Assembly (NCBI GenBank): GCA_963422465.1
Contig: OY730172.1
Location: forward strand, 4,774,001-4,838,000
Source: Lichina pygmaea
Taxonomy: Eukaryota > Ascomycota > Lichinomycetes > Lichinales > Lichinaceae
Direction of reading: 5' to 3'
DNA: 64,000 nt
Of this stretch, positions 11,405-22,839 are shown piece after piece. The notes under the pieces were generated by a model. The model saw nothing but the letters and a program-made list of their open reading frames with translations. It was not told the origin of the DNA and did no database searches. Position numbers and translations under genes: made by a program. How positions within the stretch are numbered: position 1 is the first letter of the stretch; each line of letters starts with the position of its first letter.

Positions 11405-12232
11405 CTCAGCTAGAGGAAAACAAGGACTGGATCCCAGCTGTCTTTACAGCAGAGGCCAAGATATTACCCAGAATCTTTCCAGTGCTAGTCCATGGGGTGC
11501 AGACAAAAGACTTCAAGCCAGAAAACCTGGAGGAAACAAAAAAGACAATCTTCTCCCAAAACTCTGGGATGGAAAGTAAGGTCAACATCCTAAGAACCTA
11601 CTGGTCCAGAAAAGCCAAACTCCTCCAGAAGCCAGTCACATCTCTACATCTGGATCTAGCCACCCCAGAGCAAGCAAACCTCCTAATTGAGAAAGGAGTA
11701 GTTCTAGGATACACTCTACATGAAGTAGAACCAGCTCTGCTAGCAACATCAGTCACCCAGTGCTACAAATGTGCTAGGTTTGGACACCAAGCACGCACTT
11801 GCCAAGCCCAAGCCCAGTGCACAGCCTGTGGAGGAAAGCATGCCAGAAGAGACTGCCAGACTTCTCCAGAAACTCTAACACCAAAATATGCAAACTGCAA
11901 GGGAAACCACCCAGCCTGGTCAAAGTCCTGCCAGAAAAAACAGGAAGCAATCCAGAAAGCAAGAGAGGTATAGCTAGCAAGACCAGGGAGGTACACAATA
12001 GCTCCCAGACTAGCTCTACCTCAGACTCCCTCAACACAAGAAAAAAGGCCAAGTCTACAAGACAGACAAGAAGCTAAGAAAAGAAAACAAGAGGAAGTAC
12101 TAAGAGCATGCTCAAGCTCAAGACTGAACACTCAGCTCCCCACTTTCCCACTTGCACAGAACTCAGAGTTCCAAATCAACATACCCAGAAAAAAAGCTAC
12201 TGAGATCTTGGAAGACTCTAGCCAAGAGGATT
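11405..12232 (+). pseudogene. LINE E1 ORF1, second part with CCHC knuckles
   Basis: The frame picks up from before D1 and encodes the C-terminal half of ORF1. CCHC-type knuckles begin CYKCARFGHQARTC (about 11763-11804), followed by CTACGGKHARRDC and a third, imperfect one (NCKGNHPAWSKSC). Such tandem knuckles are typical of Tad1, I and Jockey group ORF1 proteins. An in-frame stop lies at about 11971, with related-looking coding sequence continuing to about 12232. Confidence 0.78.
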
Positions 12233-12239
12233 AATAAGT

Positions 12240-12849
12240 TACTCCACACTTAACCTTCTCCAGTACAATGTCCAGAAAAGCCAGACATGCCAAGAACTTC
12301 TACTGGCAAACCCTAGACTACAGGAAGTGGACATCATCACTCTGCAAGAACCCTGGAAAAACCCCCACCAAGAATCAAGCATCTCTACAACATTCTCAGC
12401 CTTCTACCTTTTACAAAGCCAGAAGCTAGGGAGAACACTTGTTCTTGTCAACAGAAGAATTTTGCGGTCATCTATAAGCCCAATTTTCTGGAGTAAAGAT
12501 CTAGTCTCCTTGGAGATAAGAGTTCAAACAAAGTCATTCTGGATCCACAACCTCTATTTCACATCCACAAGCCAAAGGAACTATAGAGAGTCAGCTCAGA
12601 CTCTTCTAGACCTACTGGAACAAGCTATCCAAAAAGAGGGTGAACATATTCTCCTGACAGACTCAAATCTCCACTACCCAAGTTGGTCAAAGTCAAGCCA
12701 GCTATACTCAGAACTGGCCTTATCCTTCAAGAACCTAACAGACAAATAGGGACTAGAGCTGGCAATAGCTCCCTACACACCAACAAGAGCAAGAACTCTT
12801 CTAGAACCACCTTCATCAGCAATTGATCTTTCTTTTATTTCAAGTTCTT
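12240..12849 (+). pseudogene. LINE E1 ORF2, endonuclease domain
   Basis: The translation shows apurinic-endonuclease landmarks in order: LLQYNVQKS, the catalytic-glutamate motif LQEPW, and DSNLHYPSW. The last endonuclease motif (GSDHRPV) appears after D2 at about 19328. One in-frame TAG lies near 12747. This domain nicks the target DNA. Element D2 inserted within it at 12849. Confidence 0.8.
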
Positions 12850-13252
12850 TGTTAAAGGCCAGTCCACGTTCACACAGAATGTGGGTGGTCCTGTCTTCGA
12901 CCGAGGAGGGCAGGGACTCAATAGATGAATAGCAAGTGGGGTAACTCTCTTGCTATTGTCGCTCGTGATGTGCGTTCAGCCTGGAGAGCTAATCCCTCCG
13001 GGCTCTTTGGGGGTCTTTATACAGATGCCCCAGGGGGGGGGTCTCCTCGAGGGGTATCATCCTTTTGCGTGGACGAGCTCCTCACTTAGCTCCTGCTCGT
13101 CCACCGGACAAGCTCCTCGCTTAGCTCCTGCTCGTCCACCAGACAAGCTCCTCGCTTAGCTCTTGCTTGTCCACCGGATCGGTCGGATGTTGTTCCACAT
13201 GACTAACACCTCTCCCTCGCTTACCTGGGCTGTTCCAGCCTAGGCCTTAACA
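12850..13252 (-). repeat. D2 3' LTR (403 bp)
   Basis: TG...CA ends; nearly identical to the other LTR apart from a few transitions and one missing 35-bp unit. Three hairpin units lie at 13071-13172. The CGG-N8-CCG site of the other D LTRs is decayed here. Confidence 0.93.
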
Positions 13253-13400
13253 CTATCCCCTCCCTCCAAGGGTTCTGTCCCCAGATCCTTTTTGTTCCTG
13301 CTCCTCTTTTGCCATGAACCAAAGCCAGACAACTTGAACTCGTCGCCGTGGTTTTCTCTCTTGTCGTGTTGGCAAAATAGGCAAGGAATCAAAGATCGCA

Positions 13401-13886
13401 TGCGGTGCTTGTCGTCACGACCACGCCAAGTGTGTTGTGAGTTCTGCATCGTCTTTTTGTCGTCGGTGCATCGAGAAGGGTCGTCGCTGTGACCTTCATC
13501 TCTCGGAGTCGGAATGGAAGAAGATGGAGCTTGAGCGCGAGCAGCTCGAGGCTCAGCTGCGGGAGACTGATGACCAACTGTCAAAGCTGCTTCCCCGGCA
13601 GATCCGCCTCCGCCGGCAGCTGGGTCATCTCTCACAGAAGGAGGCCGATGCCATCCGTCGTGAGCTGTCAGCCATCGAGGATCAAGAGTCCCTCGATGCT
13701 CAGGAACAAGAGGCCCTCTGTGTTATCCGTGAACAGGAGGCCTGTCAAGCTGCTGCTCCACTGTCCTTTGAGGACGTCTTCTCTTCGGAGGCTTTGGCTT
13801 CTCTCGAGCTGTTGTCTCTGTCAGACCTGGTCGCTGCGGATTTGCTCAGTGGTAATCCACCAGTTTCTGGTTCATCGCAGAGCTGA
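13401..13886 (+). CDS. Antisense Zn2Cys6 coiled-coil protein of element D2
   Basis: This is the same gene as at 10274-10771, in the younger copy and again antisense to pol, next to the 3' LTR. The first codon given is the first cysteine; the frame is open upstream to about 13340, and the true start is unresolved. The spacing C-x2-C-x6-C-x8-C-x2-C-x6-C is kept (CGAC, KC, CRRC, RRC). The coiled coil (WKKMELEREQLEAQLRETDD) and the acidic tail (LSFEDVFSSEALASLELL) follow. The last 41 bases overlap the chromodomain end of pol on the other strand. Persistence of the frame in both copies despite heavy CpG decay in D1 suggests it was a real gene of the family. Confidence 0.7.
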   Translation, partial: CGACRHDHAKCVVSSASSFCRRCIEKGRRCDLHLSESEWKKMELEREQLEAQLRETDDQLSKLLPRQIRLRRQLGHLSQKEADAIRRELSAIEDQESLDAQEQEALCVIREQEACQAAAPLSFEDVFSSEALASLELLSLSDLVAADLLSGNPPVSGSSQS

Positions 13887-16800
13887 AGTTCTCGGTTGGT
13901 TCCCACGAATTCTCCTCTTCGTCAAATCCTAACCACTTCACCAGGTACTTGATTTTCCGTCTGTTTCTCCAGCTGTCTAGGATCCTTTCAACATCGTACT
14001 CTTCTTTGTCGTCCTTGAAGTGCCATTCTGTTTTGATTGCTGCGTCGCTGGGTGCTGGCTCGAGCAGCGAGACATGGAATACTCGGTGTATCCGTGCCTT
14101 TTTTGGCAGTCTCAGTCGGTAGTTGACTTCTCCAGTGCGCTTCTCAATCTCGAACAGTCCGATTCGTACATGATCCAGCTTTTTGCTCGGTCGCTTCGAG
14201 CGCAGGTTTTTTGTTGACAAATAGACCTTATCCCCCCTCTCCAGGGTTGGTCCCTTCAACCTTTTGCTGTTTAGGCGGTGGCTTGTTGTCTTTTGTGTGG
14301 ATTCAATTGCAGTCTTCATTTCCTCATGCATAGCAGTGAGTTTTTCAACGTTTGTTGAAGTGCCACTTCCAGCCACCATCACTTCCCAGCGGGGGTTTCT
14401 GCTGTAGTTCGCAAAGAACAGCGTCATGCCCGTCACACTGTGTTGCTGATCGTTGTACGCAAACTGAGCCATTGGTAACAGTTCTACCCAATTGTCCTGT
14501 CGGTGGTTGACGTAGTGGCGTAGGTACTGTTCCATCGTCTGGTTTGTTCTCTCAGTTTGTCTGTCTGTTTGTGGATGGTAGGTGGTAGACATCCTCGTGT
14601 CTATCCCTAGCTGTCTTGTCCACGTGTTCCAGAATTTCGAGGTGAAGAGTTTGTCTTGATCTGAGATAATCTTCGTGGTTAGCCCTCGCTGGCTAACCAA
14701 TTCTTTGAGCAGGACATTGGCGAGTTCACTTGCTGTTCCTGTCTCTCGCCACAGGATCAGGTGAGCGTATTTGGTGAGTTTGTCAACAACCACCAAGATA
14801 CTGTCATATTTCACCTTTGTTACCGGGTCCTCTGACCTCGGCAGCTTCACCACAAAATCCATTGTGATGGTATCCCAAGCCGCTTCTGGGAGGTCCATTT
14901 GTTGACTCTCTCCATAGGGTTTGTGGCGTGACAGTTTGTTTTTCGCACACTCTTCGCAGTTGCGAATAAATTCTGTCACTTTCCGCTTCATTCCGTTGAA
15001 GTGGTAACGTCTCCAGATCTTTTCCAGGGTCTTGTCTCGCCCAGGATGTCTGTGTAGAGGTCCATCGTGATGTTGTCGAATCACGTCCTCTTGTGCGCTC
15101 TCTGGCACTTCTTCCTTGTTCGTGGCCGCAACGTTGTGGCCTAGGGTCAGGAGTGCACCCATTTCTTCAGTTTTCGCTAACTGAGGTTGAGCATAGACCA
15201 GAGTTTGTCCTTTTGTCACAAGGATTGGGCGCTCTTCTGTCGTGTCGTCTGTCGTTATATCAGGCCGCCTGCTAAGCGCGTCCGCTCGTGCATTTTCTGA
15301 TCCTTTTCGATAGAAGATCTGGAAGTCGTATGAAGCTAAAAGCTCCGCCCATCAGACTTGTCGTCTGTTTAGCTTCTTCGTCGTCGTGAAGTAAGCCAAA
15401 TTCTTGTGGTCTGAGTACACGTCCACTGTGTACTTTGCTCCTTCCAGGTAAGGTCTCCACTCCTGGAATGTGTCGACAATCGCTAACAACTCCTTGTCGT
15501 GAACATCGTACCTGAGTTCTGGGCCAGAGAACTTTCTTGATCAGTATGCGACAGGGTGTAGGCGGTTTTCGGTGTCTGGTTGACACAAGCAAGATCTAAG
15601 TGCTTGGTCTGAGGCATCTGTCTCCATGATGATCTGCCGTCTGGGATCAAATGATGCCAGTATGGGTGTGGAGGTGAACTTCTCTTTCAGCTCCTGGAAC
15701 ACTCTCTCTTGGCTGTTCCCCCATGTGAAGGTTTCTTCCTTCTTTGTTAGTTCAGTCAAGGGTGCTGCTGTCCTTGAGTACTCCTTGATGAATCATCGGT
15801 AGAAGTTCGCAAATCCTAGGAAGGATTGGACTTCTTTGAGGTTTTTGGGTGTTGGCCAGTCTTGTACTGCCGTGATCTTTGTATCGTCCATACAGATTCC
15901 TTCCGTCGTCAGGATCGACCCCAAATATTCCACTTCTTTCACGTGGAAGACGCTCTTATCAAGGCGTAACCTCATTCCTGCTTCTTGGAGTGCATGTAGG
16001 ATCTTCTTGACATGCTGTTTGTGCTCCTCCAGGGTTCCATTGGTGTAAACCAAGACATCGTCAATATAAGCAGTAACAAATATATCCAGGTATTGTCAGA
16101 GGATGGCGTTAATAAGTGATTGGAACATCGCCGGTGCATTCGTAAGGCCGAATGGCATAACGGTATACTTGTAATGCCCGTACCTTGTACGAAAGGCTGT
16201 CTTCCATTCTTCGCCATCTTTCATCCTAACCAGGTTGAAAGTGCCTCAGATGTCGAACTTGGTAAACTACTTGGCTCCTTGGATTCGGTCCTGGATTTCC
16301 GATATTAACGGTAGCGGGTAGTGATTCTTAATCGTGATCGCATTAAGCTGCCGGTAGTCGACACACAGTTGTAATTTGCTGTCCTTCTTTGGCACAAACA
16401 ATATCGGGTATCCGGCTGGTGATGTTGAAGGTCTTATGAACCCTTTCGCTAGGTTCTCATCCAGGTAATCTCTTAAGGCCTCAAGCTCCTTTGCTGATAG
16501 AGCGTAAATAGGGCCATGTGTGGGTTTCTTTCTGTCTTCCAGCGGAATTTCGTGATCCCACTCTTGGTGTTCTGGTAGCGTCGCGACCACTTCCTCACCA
16601 AACATCTCCTGGTAGTCTTTATACTCACTTGGCAGCTGCGGTGCCTGAGTCTCGCCCACGGTGTCATGCGTGGTGCAAAGTTGATGGTTTCGGGGCTTCA
16701 TCCAAGCCACATAGGCTCGCCCTCGCCGGTGGTGCTTCTTCCACCCTGCATATAAGATCTCTTTGATTCTCACTTTCTCTGGCTCTGCTCGAGTTGCCAG

Positions 16801-17334
16801 ACTCCTCTTCGGAAAGACTAGGTGCCTTCTTTTCCAGTCAATCCTTGGGTTTTGACTTTCCAACCATGGAAGACCCAATATAACTTCATGTGGTATCTGG
16901 ACCAAGTCGAATTCTTCTGATCCGATTGTCGTACTGTCGACACACAGTCGTAGGTTCTTGGTCTCCTTCGTCACTTGTCCTTGGTCGTTGGAGAGTGGTG
17001 TCCTGTCCACTACTGTTAGTTGGTATGGATTTCTCTTTTCCTGAGTCGGGATCTTGTGCTTCCTGGCGAAACTTTCTGACATGAAGTTGCCAGTAGCTCC
17101 AGAGTCGATCATGGCGTTCGTCAGATGCCTGTTGACTCTCATCCTGATGTGAAAATGTGGACTGCAGGCTGTCGCGTCAAGGCTCTGCTTGACCCCTTCT
17201 CTCCGGAGTGTTGTCTTGCCTGCTCTTCCGACTCCGGATTTGAAGAGCACTGCTAGTTTTTTGAACAACCAAGGCTCTGAGCCTGGCGTTCTGCTGCGTG
17301 TCTTTCGCATTTTTCGGTGAAGCATAGCTCCCAT
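13846..17334 (-). pseudogene. D2 pol remnant with chromodomain
   Basis: Frames run right to left: protease and the first part of reverse transcriptase (16267-17334, with [10 protein letters not shown]), the RT YIDD region and RNase H (about 15541-16120), then a long integrase-chromodomain frame (13846-15219, 457 residues). The last has NCEECAKNK, the integrase core and a chromodomain (DVERILDSW then KYLVKWLGFDEEENSWEPTE). It is broken in a few places but is the best-kept pol in the window. Confidence 0.88.
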
Positions 17335-18797
17335 GCGTCTTCTCCGCAGTCATCATGTTCTTTCCCTTGCTGGCTTAGCTGGTGCTTGATGCTCCAGGCT
17401 TTCTTGTGGTATTCTGGGCCAGGGAAGTAGTGCCTTCTCCTTTTCTCTAGGAGATGTTCCTTGCAGTGGTGGTCCTCACATCCTTTCCAATAAGGACGTC
17501 CGCAGGCTGGTGTTGTAGCCTGGTGATGGTCCACTTGCGCTGCGATGTCTCGGGGCTGTGAGATGCTGATGGTGTCGTCCACCCATCGCGTCACTCTTGC
17601 TTCACCATCCTCCGACAAGGTCGCATCCTGTCGTCGGAGTAGTGGTGTCTCGGGAACTGGTGGCATGCCGGTTATGTCAATCTTGTAGTCTGTTGTGTCG
17701 AATTCGGAGATCAGGTCATCCTCCCAGTGAACCTTATCGATCTGGTCTTGGATTGCGTGCAGGTCCTCCAGTGACCTCTGCAGATCGTTCTCCAGTCTTT
17801 CGATGTGCTGTCTGAGATTGTCCTCCTGTCCGAGGAGTGTTGCTTCTGACCGGTTCATGGGTAGCGTGCTTCTGGGAGCCCTCGGTGGCTCCTGAATGCC
17901 CTTGCCTTTCCAGGCACTGGTGGCATTCAACTGCTTACCCTTGCCTTCCTTCTTCTTCTTGCTTTGGCAGTTGGCTGCGAGGTGTCCTACCTTCTGGCAA
18001 TTGTAACACTTCTGTGTTTCTTTCTTCTTTGTTGCCTGTGGTGTTGTTGCATCGATCTCCATGGGTGTCAAGCCGTACTTGTCTTGTGCTGGCGCTGTCT
18101 TTTTGCCCCATGGCCTTGCATGCTTGCCTCGCTTCTTGAGTTCTTGTTTGAATTGTCGGTCGTCGATGTGTACCGCTGTGTCGATCATATCCTCGAGGTC
18201 GGTGGGTCAGTCTCCTCGTGCGATGTCATCCTTGACTCGTTCCTTGAGAGCTTGGTAGAATAGTGCTGTCAAGGCACTGTCTCCCCATTGCGTCCTCACT
18301 GACAACTGTTGGAACTTCGCCGCAAAGTCTGATGCTGACCCTGTCTGCCGTAGTGCTTGGAGCTTTCGTTCCGCATCTTGTTCTTCATCAATAACCCCGA
18401 AGGTCTTCTTCATCTGGGTCTTGAAGGTAGAGAATCTCCCAATGATCTGCTGTGTCATGGTCTCCATGCTAGAGGGATCTTCCTTGTTGTCGAGGAAGTC
18501 TTGTAGGTAGACATTAAACCAGGCAAATGTCAGTCCGTCCAGGTAGGAAGCTGCGAACAGCACCTTCTCCTGTTCCGTAGGGAATTGTGCGGCGTTGAAT
18601 CCATAGTAAAGCTCAAGCTGAGAGAAGAACAATTCCAATCCCCCTCGTGATCCATCGTACCTCTTCGGCGTACCTACCTTCAACAGCTTTGGAGGTAAGG
18701 TGAGGGTGGTAGGGACAGGTGGTTCCTGGGCTTGCGCCTGAGGCGCAGCCCGAGCTTGGCCTGCCTGCGAAGGGGTAGGGCTGCGTGGATCTGCCAT
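17253..18797 (-). pseudogene. D2 gag remnant
   Basis: The capsid part lies at 18207-18797 (MADPRSPTPSQAGQAR, then RYDGSRGGLELFFSQLELYYG) and the nucleocapsid part at 17253-18188, with one CCHC knuckle (CYNCQKVGHLAANC) and a lysine-rich tract. The knuckle frame runs on past the start of pol. Broken. Confidence 0.85.
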
Positions 18798-18835
18798 CGT
18801 ATTGAGCCGGTGTCCTATGTGTTAGAGGCTGAAAC

Positions 18836-19273
18836 TGTTAAAGGCCAGTCCACGTTCACACAGAATGTGGGTGGTCCTGTCTTCGACTGAGGAGGGCAGG
18901 GACTCAATAGATGAATAGCAAGTGGGGTAACTCTCTTGCTATTGTCGCTCGTGATGTGCGTTCAGCCTGGAGAGCTAATCCCTCCGGGCTCTTTGGGGGT
19001 CTTTATACAGATGCCCCAGGGGGGGGGTCTCCTCGAAGGGTATCATCCTTTTGCGTGGACAAGCTCCTCGCTTAGCTCCTGCTCGTCCACCGGACGAGCT
19101 CCTCGCTTAGCTCCTGCTCGTCCACCGGACAAGCTCCTCGCTTAGCTCCTGCTCGTCCACCGGACGAGCTCCTCGCTTAGCTCTTGCTTGTCCACCGGAT
19201 CGGTCGGATGTTGTTCCGCATGACTAACACCTCTCCCTCGCTTACCTGGGCTGTTCCGGCCTAGGCCTTAACA
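18836..19273 (-). repeat. D2 5' LTR (438 bp)
   Basis: TG...CA ends with TSD TTCTT beyond. Four 35-bp hairpin units at 19057-19193, one more than its partner LTR. A CGG-N8-CCG site lies at 19205-19218. Confidence 0.93.
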
Positions 19274-21902
19274 TTCTTTACTTAATTCTCTTATTTACTC
19301 ACAAATTAACATGAGATTCCACACAGGGTCAGACCACAGACCAGTGCACACAATTCTCAGTCTGGAGACTCCAAGAAAAACCAGAACAGACAAAAAGAAC
19401 TGGAGAACTCTGGATGCTAGTCAAGCAAGACAAGAAGCTGATAACCTACCACCTATTCCATCTCTTACTAGCAAGAAAGAAGTGGATGATTACCTGGAAA
19501 GACTGGACAAAACTCTCCAAGAAATTGCAAACAAGACAACCCAACCTTGCAAAGAGTCCAGGTATGCAGTACCATGGTGGAACCAGGAAATCAAAGAAAT
19601 AATCCAGGAGGAAAGAAAAGTAAGAAGAAAAGTACTCCAAGGCCAAGAGGAAACCACCAGAATAGAGGAGATAACTAAAAAGAAAAAGAGTCTGATCAGA
19701 CAAGCCAAAAGAAAGACATTCAGAACACATCTCCACCAGCTAGCAGAAACCCAGGACTACTGGAGAATTGCCAAATGGGGAAAAGAAAAAGCCGGCAAAG
19801 TTTCTGACCTACCAATAGTCCCAGAACTTATAGGACAACAAGGACAGCTGGCAAAGTCTTTTGAAGAGAAAACAGAAGCTTTCAGGACTCAATTCTTCTC
19901 TCTTCCCCTACAGCCAGAGCCAGAGGAACAGGACCTGCCAGAAGAAATCCAGGAATAGCAACTATCCCAAGAAGTCTCCAAGGAAGAAGTACAAGAGGTT
20001 CTAAAGAAGAAAAAACCTCTCTCAGCACCAGGCCAAGATACTCTACCAAATGGATTTCTAAGAGCACTGGGAGACCCTTTCAACAAAAGAATTGCTAAGG
20101 TTTTGGAGGCTTGCTGGAGACTGGAATACTTTCCAGACAGGTACAAGTCAGCCAAGACAATCTGCCTAAGGAAACCTGGCAAGGGATCCTACTGTCAAGC
20201 AAAAGCATGGCGCCCTATAGCTCTCCTGAATACAATTGGGAAGCTAATGGAAGCTATTGCAGCTGCAAGACTAAGTGAACTAGCTGAGAAAGAAAATCTC
20301 TTGCCAGAAATCCAGATGGGATTCAGAAAAGGAAGATCAACAGAATCAGCACTTTTTCTTCTGACCTCCCAGGTAGAAAAGATCTGGAAAGAAGGAATGG
20401 TTGCTAGTCTTCTCTCTCTAGACATCTCTGGAGCCTATGACAGAGTCTTGCCAGAAGTTCTCAGAAAGATCCTGATTAAGAGAATGATTCCTAAGTGGTT
20501 TGTATCCTGGATCTTTTCCTTCACTACTTCACGTACTACCTCTCTGGTGTTTGATGACTCAGAATCCCCCCAGTTCCCTATATACTGTGGAGTCCCTCAA
20601 GGATCACCTTTCTCTCCTATTCTATTTCTTTTCTATATCTCAGAACTGCACAATACTGTACACACCCCTGAGAAAGGAGTTTCAGCACTTGGTTTTGCAG
20701 ATGACACTAATCTTCTTGCATTCTCCTCCTCCTTGAAAAGCAACCTTCTCAAGTTGAAGTCTACACATTCCAAATGTCAGGACTGGGCAAGAAAACATAG
20801 TATGAAGTTTGCACCTGAAAAGTATGAACTTCTCCATTTTTCTAGAAGAAGAAGAGACAATCTTCAGCTCAGTCTAAGACTTGGAGAAGTGGTACTTCAA
20901 CCAAAAGAAGAAGTGCACATCTTGGGACTTTACTTTGACTCAAAACTTGTCTGGAAAAAACACCAAAAAATCATGTCACCGAAAGTCTCCAAATATTTCT
21001 CAGCTTTATCCAGAACAACCTACTCTACTTGGGGACTACCAGTCCTAACAGCACATCATGTCTACACTGCTATACTAAGATCTCTTCTTAGTTATGCAGT
21101 AGGAGTCTGGTTCAATCCCCAAAAGAAACTCTCTAATATTATTTCATTATCTACTCTCCAAAATAAATGTTTAAGAACTATAGGAGGTGTCTTTAAAGCC
21201 ACTCCTATTTTCCTACTTGAATCAGAACTATTTCTACCCCCTCTAGACTTATACTTCAAGCTGAGAACAGCATGTTTTCTTTCATCTTTCTATTCAAACA
21301 CACTACCCAACTCTCCTTCTGCACTTCTCCACAAACTACACAGTCAAATTTCTCTCTATGTTTCTTCTCTCAGAACTACACCAAAGTCTCTGACAACTAT
21401 TTCTCTAAACTGGAGAACAGTCTGGCTGGAACAACTAACTACTAACCAAGACTTCTCAAAGAAAAGTCTACAGGAGGTTTTCCACAAAGAATGGGAAGCC
21501 AGATGGCAGGTAAGCAGAGGAAATTGTTCTGCTATTTGGGACATGTTCACCAGAAGGCCACAGAAGAAAAACCTCAATATCTTCAAAGATTTGAGAAAAG
21601 CTGAGTCTAGTCTATTTCTTCAAATTCTGTCAGCAAGAATAGGACTGGCCAGTTTTCTTTTCAGAGCAAATGTTCCAGACTTTAACTCCTGTCTATGCAC
21701 ATGTGGTTTTGGAGAAGAAACAGCCCAACACATCACTTTTTTCTGTAACAAATTTTCAAACCAAAGACAACAAGTCCAATTCCCTCTACAAGATTTCCCA
21801 TCTATCTTATTCTCCTCCAAGCTACTTCCTAAACTTCTTTTCTGGTTTATGTCTTTGAAAAGACTTGACCAGTTCAACCTAGCCCACCAACTCTCTTTCT
21901 AA
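19274..21902 (+). pseudogene. LINE E1 ORF2, reverse transcriptase and C-terminus
   Basis: After the end of the endonuclease (GSDHRPV) and a basic linker comes a LINE reverse transcriptase: AWRPIALLNTIGKLME, QMGFRKGRSTESALF, LDISGAYDRV, CGVPQGSPFSPILFLFY and the catalytic GFADD (about 20689-20703). The C-terminus has the CxC...HxxxxC motif typical of Tad1-like LINEs (CLCTCGFGEETAQHITFFC, about 21693-21749). An in-frame TAG at about 19956 splits it; after that the frame is open for over 600 residues to TAA at 21900. No RNase H domain is evident. Confidence 0.88.
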
Positions 21903-22120
21903 GCTCTACCAAGTCAACTGTTTGTTTTAACAAATAGCTACATGTACAAATTTCCTTAGCTACTGCATATTCCACAAGATTTTCCCTAGTCTCTCCCAAG
22001 CTCCAGTTTTTATTCCTCCAAAAGTTTTCTGGAGAAACAAACATGTACCTAGAAGTTCTGCATGGCTCTACAGCTAAATCAGTGTAAGAATAAAATAAAA
22101 TAAAATAAATAAAAAAACTA

Positions 22121-22361
22121 TATAGTCTGGTGATAGTTCCTTTATGGAATGATTGTCTTCAACTTATGTTGTGATCCAGACAACTAGATCTACTTCAATA
22201 CAATCCTTTTGTACAAAGCTGTTGATCAGGTGTCACCACTACCATATTCCACCAAACTCCTTCACACTCCTTGACACTTCTCTCCTGTGAGAACCAACCC
22301 ACCTTCCACCTCTCACCCTAATCCTATACTTGGATAGGACAGTACAGTACAGACTGCAACA
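22121..22361 (+). repeat. C1 5' LTR, 3' part
   Basis: It aligns from ACTATATAGTCTGG to ...GCAACA with the ends of the C LTRs at 31706-31951 and 38867-39107. The missing first part should lie left of the window, on the far side of LINE E1. Confidence 0.88.
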
Positions 22362-22379
22362 CTTTGAAAACCCTCAAGG

Positions 22380-22836
22380 ATGAGTACCTCAGGAGCAACC
22401 AACCCCAACTTCCCAGATGGAAAGATTAGTGTCACCAAGCCAGACCTGTTCTACAGCGAAAGGAACAAGGTTGACGACTGGCTCATGCAACTCCAAGTCT
22501 ACTTCCAATTCCAACCAGAGATAAAGCTGCCTAAAGAGAAGTGGCTCCTCTTCGCAACCACTTACATGAGAGGTAATGCTTATTGATAGATCAAACCCTA
22601 TGTCAATAAGCATCTCTCAGGAAACAGAGACCACGATGGCACATCAGAATAGATGACAAAATAGACATGATTCAAGGACAAGATCAAAAGGATCCTTGGA
22701 CTATCTAACAAAGACAAAGTGGCTATACGAATGATCCAGCACATCAAGCAACAACACTCAGCCGCAGAGTACACCACGCAGTTCAAATAATACTCAGTAC
22801 TGACTGACTGAGACAACAACACTCTGATGGTCATGT
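22380..22836 (+). pseudogene. C1 gag remnant
   Basis: It starts MSTSGATNPNFPDGKIS and continues with a capsid-like stretch (LFYSERNKVDDWLMQLQVYF). It resembles chromovirus capsids more than it resembles the A or D gag of this window. Broken, and cut off where LINE E2 begins. Confidence 0.7.
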
Positions 22837-22839
22837 ACT

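Larger units (their letters stand above)
12850..19273 (-). mobile_element. Ty3/Gypsy chromovirus, family D, copy D2
   Basis: This full-length minus-strand element has LTRs 12850-13252 and 18836-19273 and a perfect TSD TTCTT (12845-12849 and 19274-19278). It keeps far more CpG and longer reading frames than D1 and has about half a dozen breaks, so it is probably the youngest large element in the nest. The order from right to left is LTR, gag, pol with chromodomain, antisense zinc-cluster frame, LTR. Confidence 0.95.
4302..22120 (+). mobile_element. Tad1-like LINE E1, split by D1 and D2
   Basis: This non-LTR retrotransposon is in three pieces, 4302-5090, 11405-12849 and 19274-22120, together about 5.1 kb. 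It has a gag-like ORF1 with CCHC knuckles, then ORF2 with an apurinic-type endonuclease, reverse transcriptase and a C-terminal Cys/His motif, and a TAAAA-type tail at about 22091-22117. The reading frame resumes exactly after each inserted LTR element once the 5-bp TSD is discounted. The tail abuts the interior of a C-type LTR, so E1 inserted into the C1 5' LTR. The true 5' end is not visible. Confidence 0.88.
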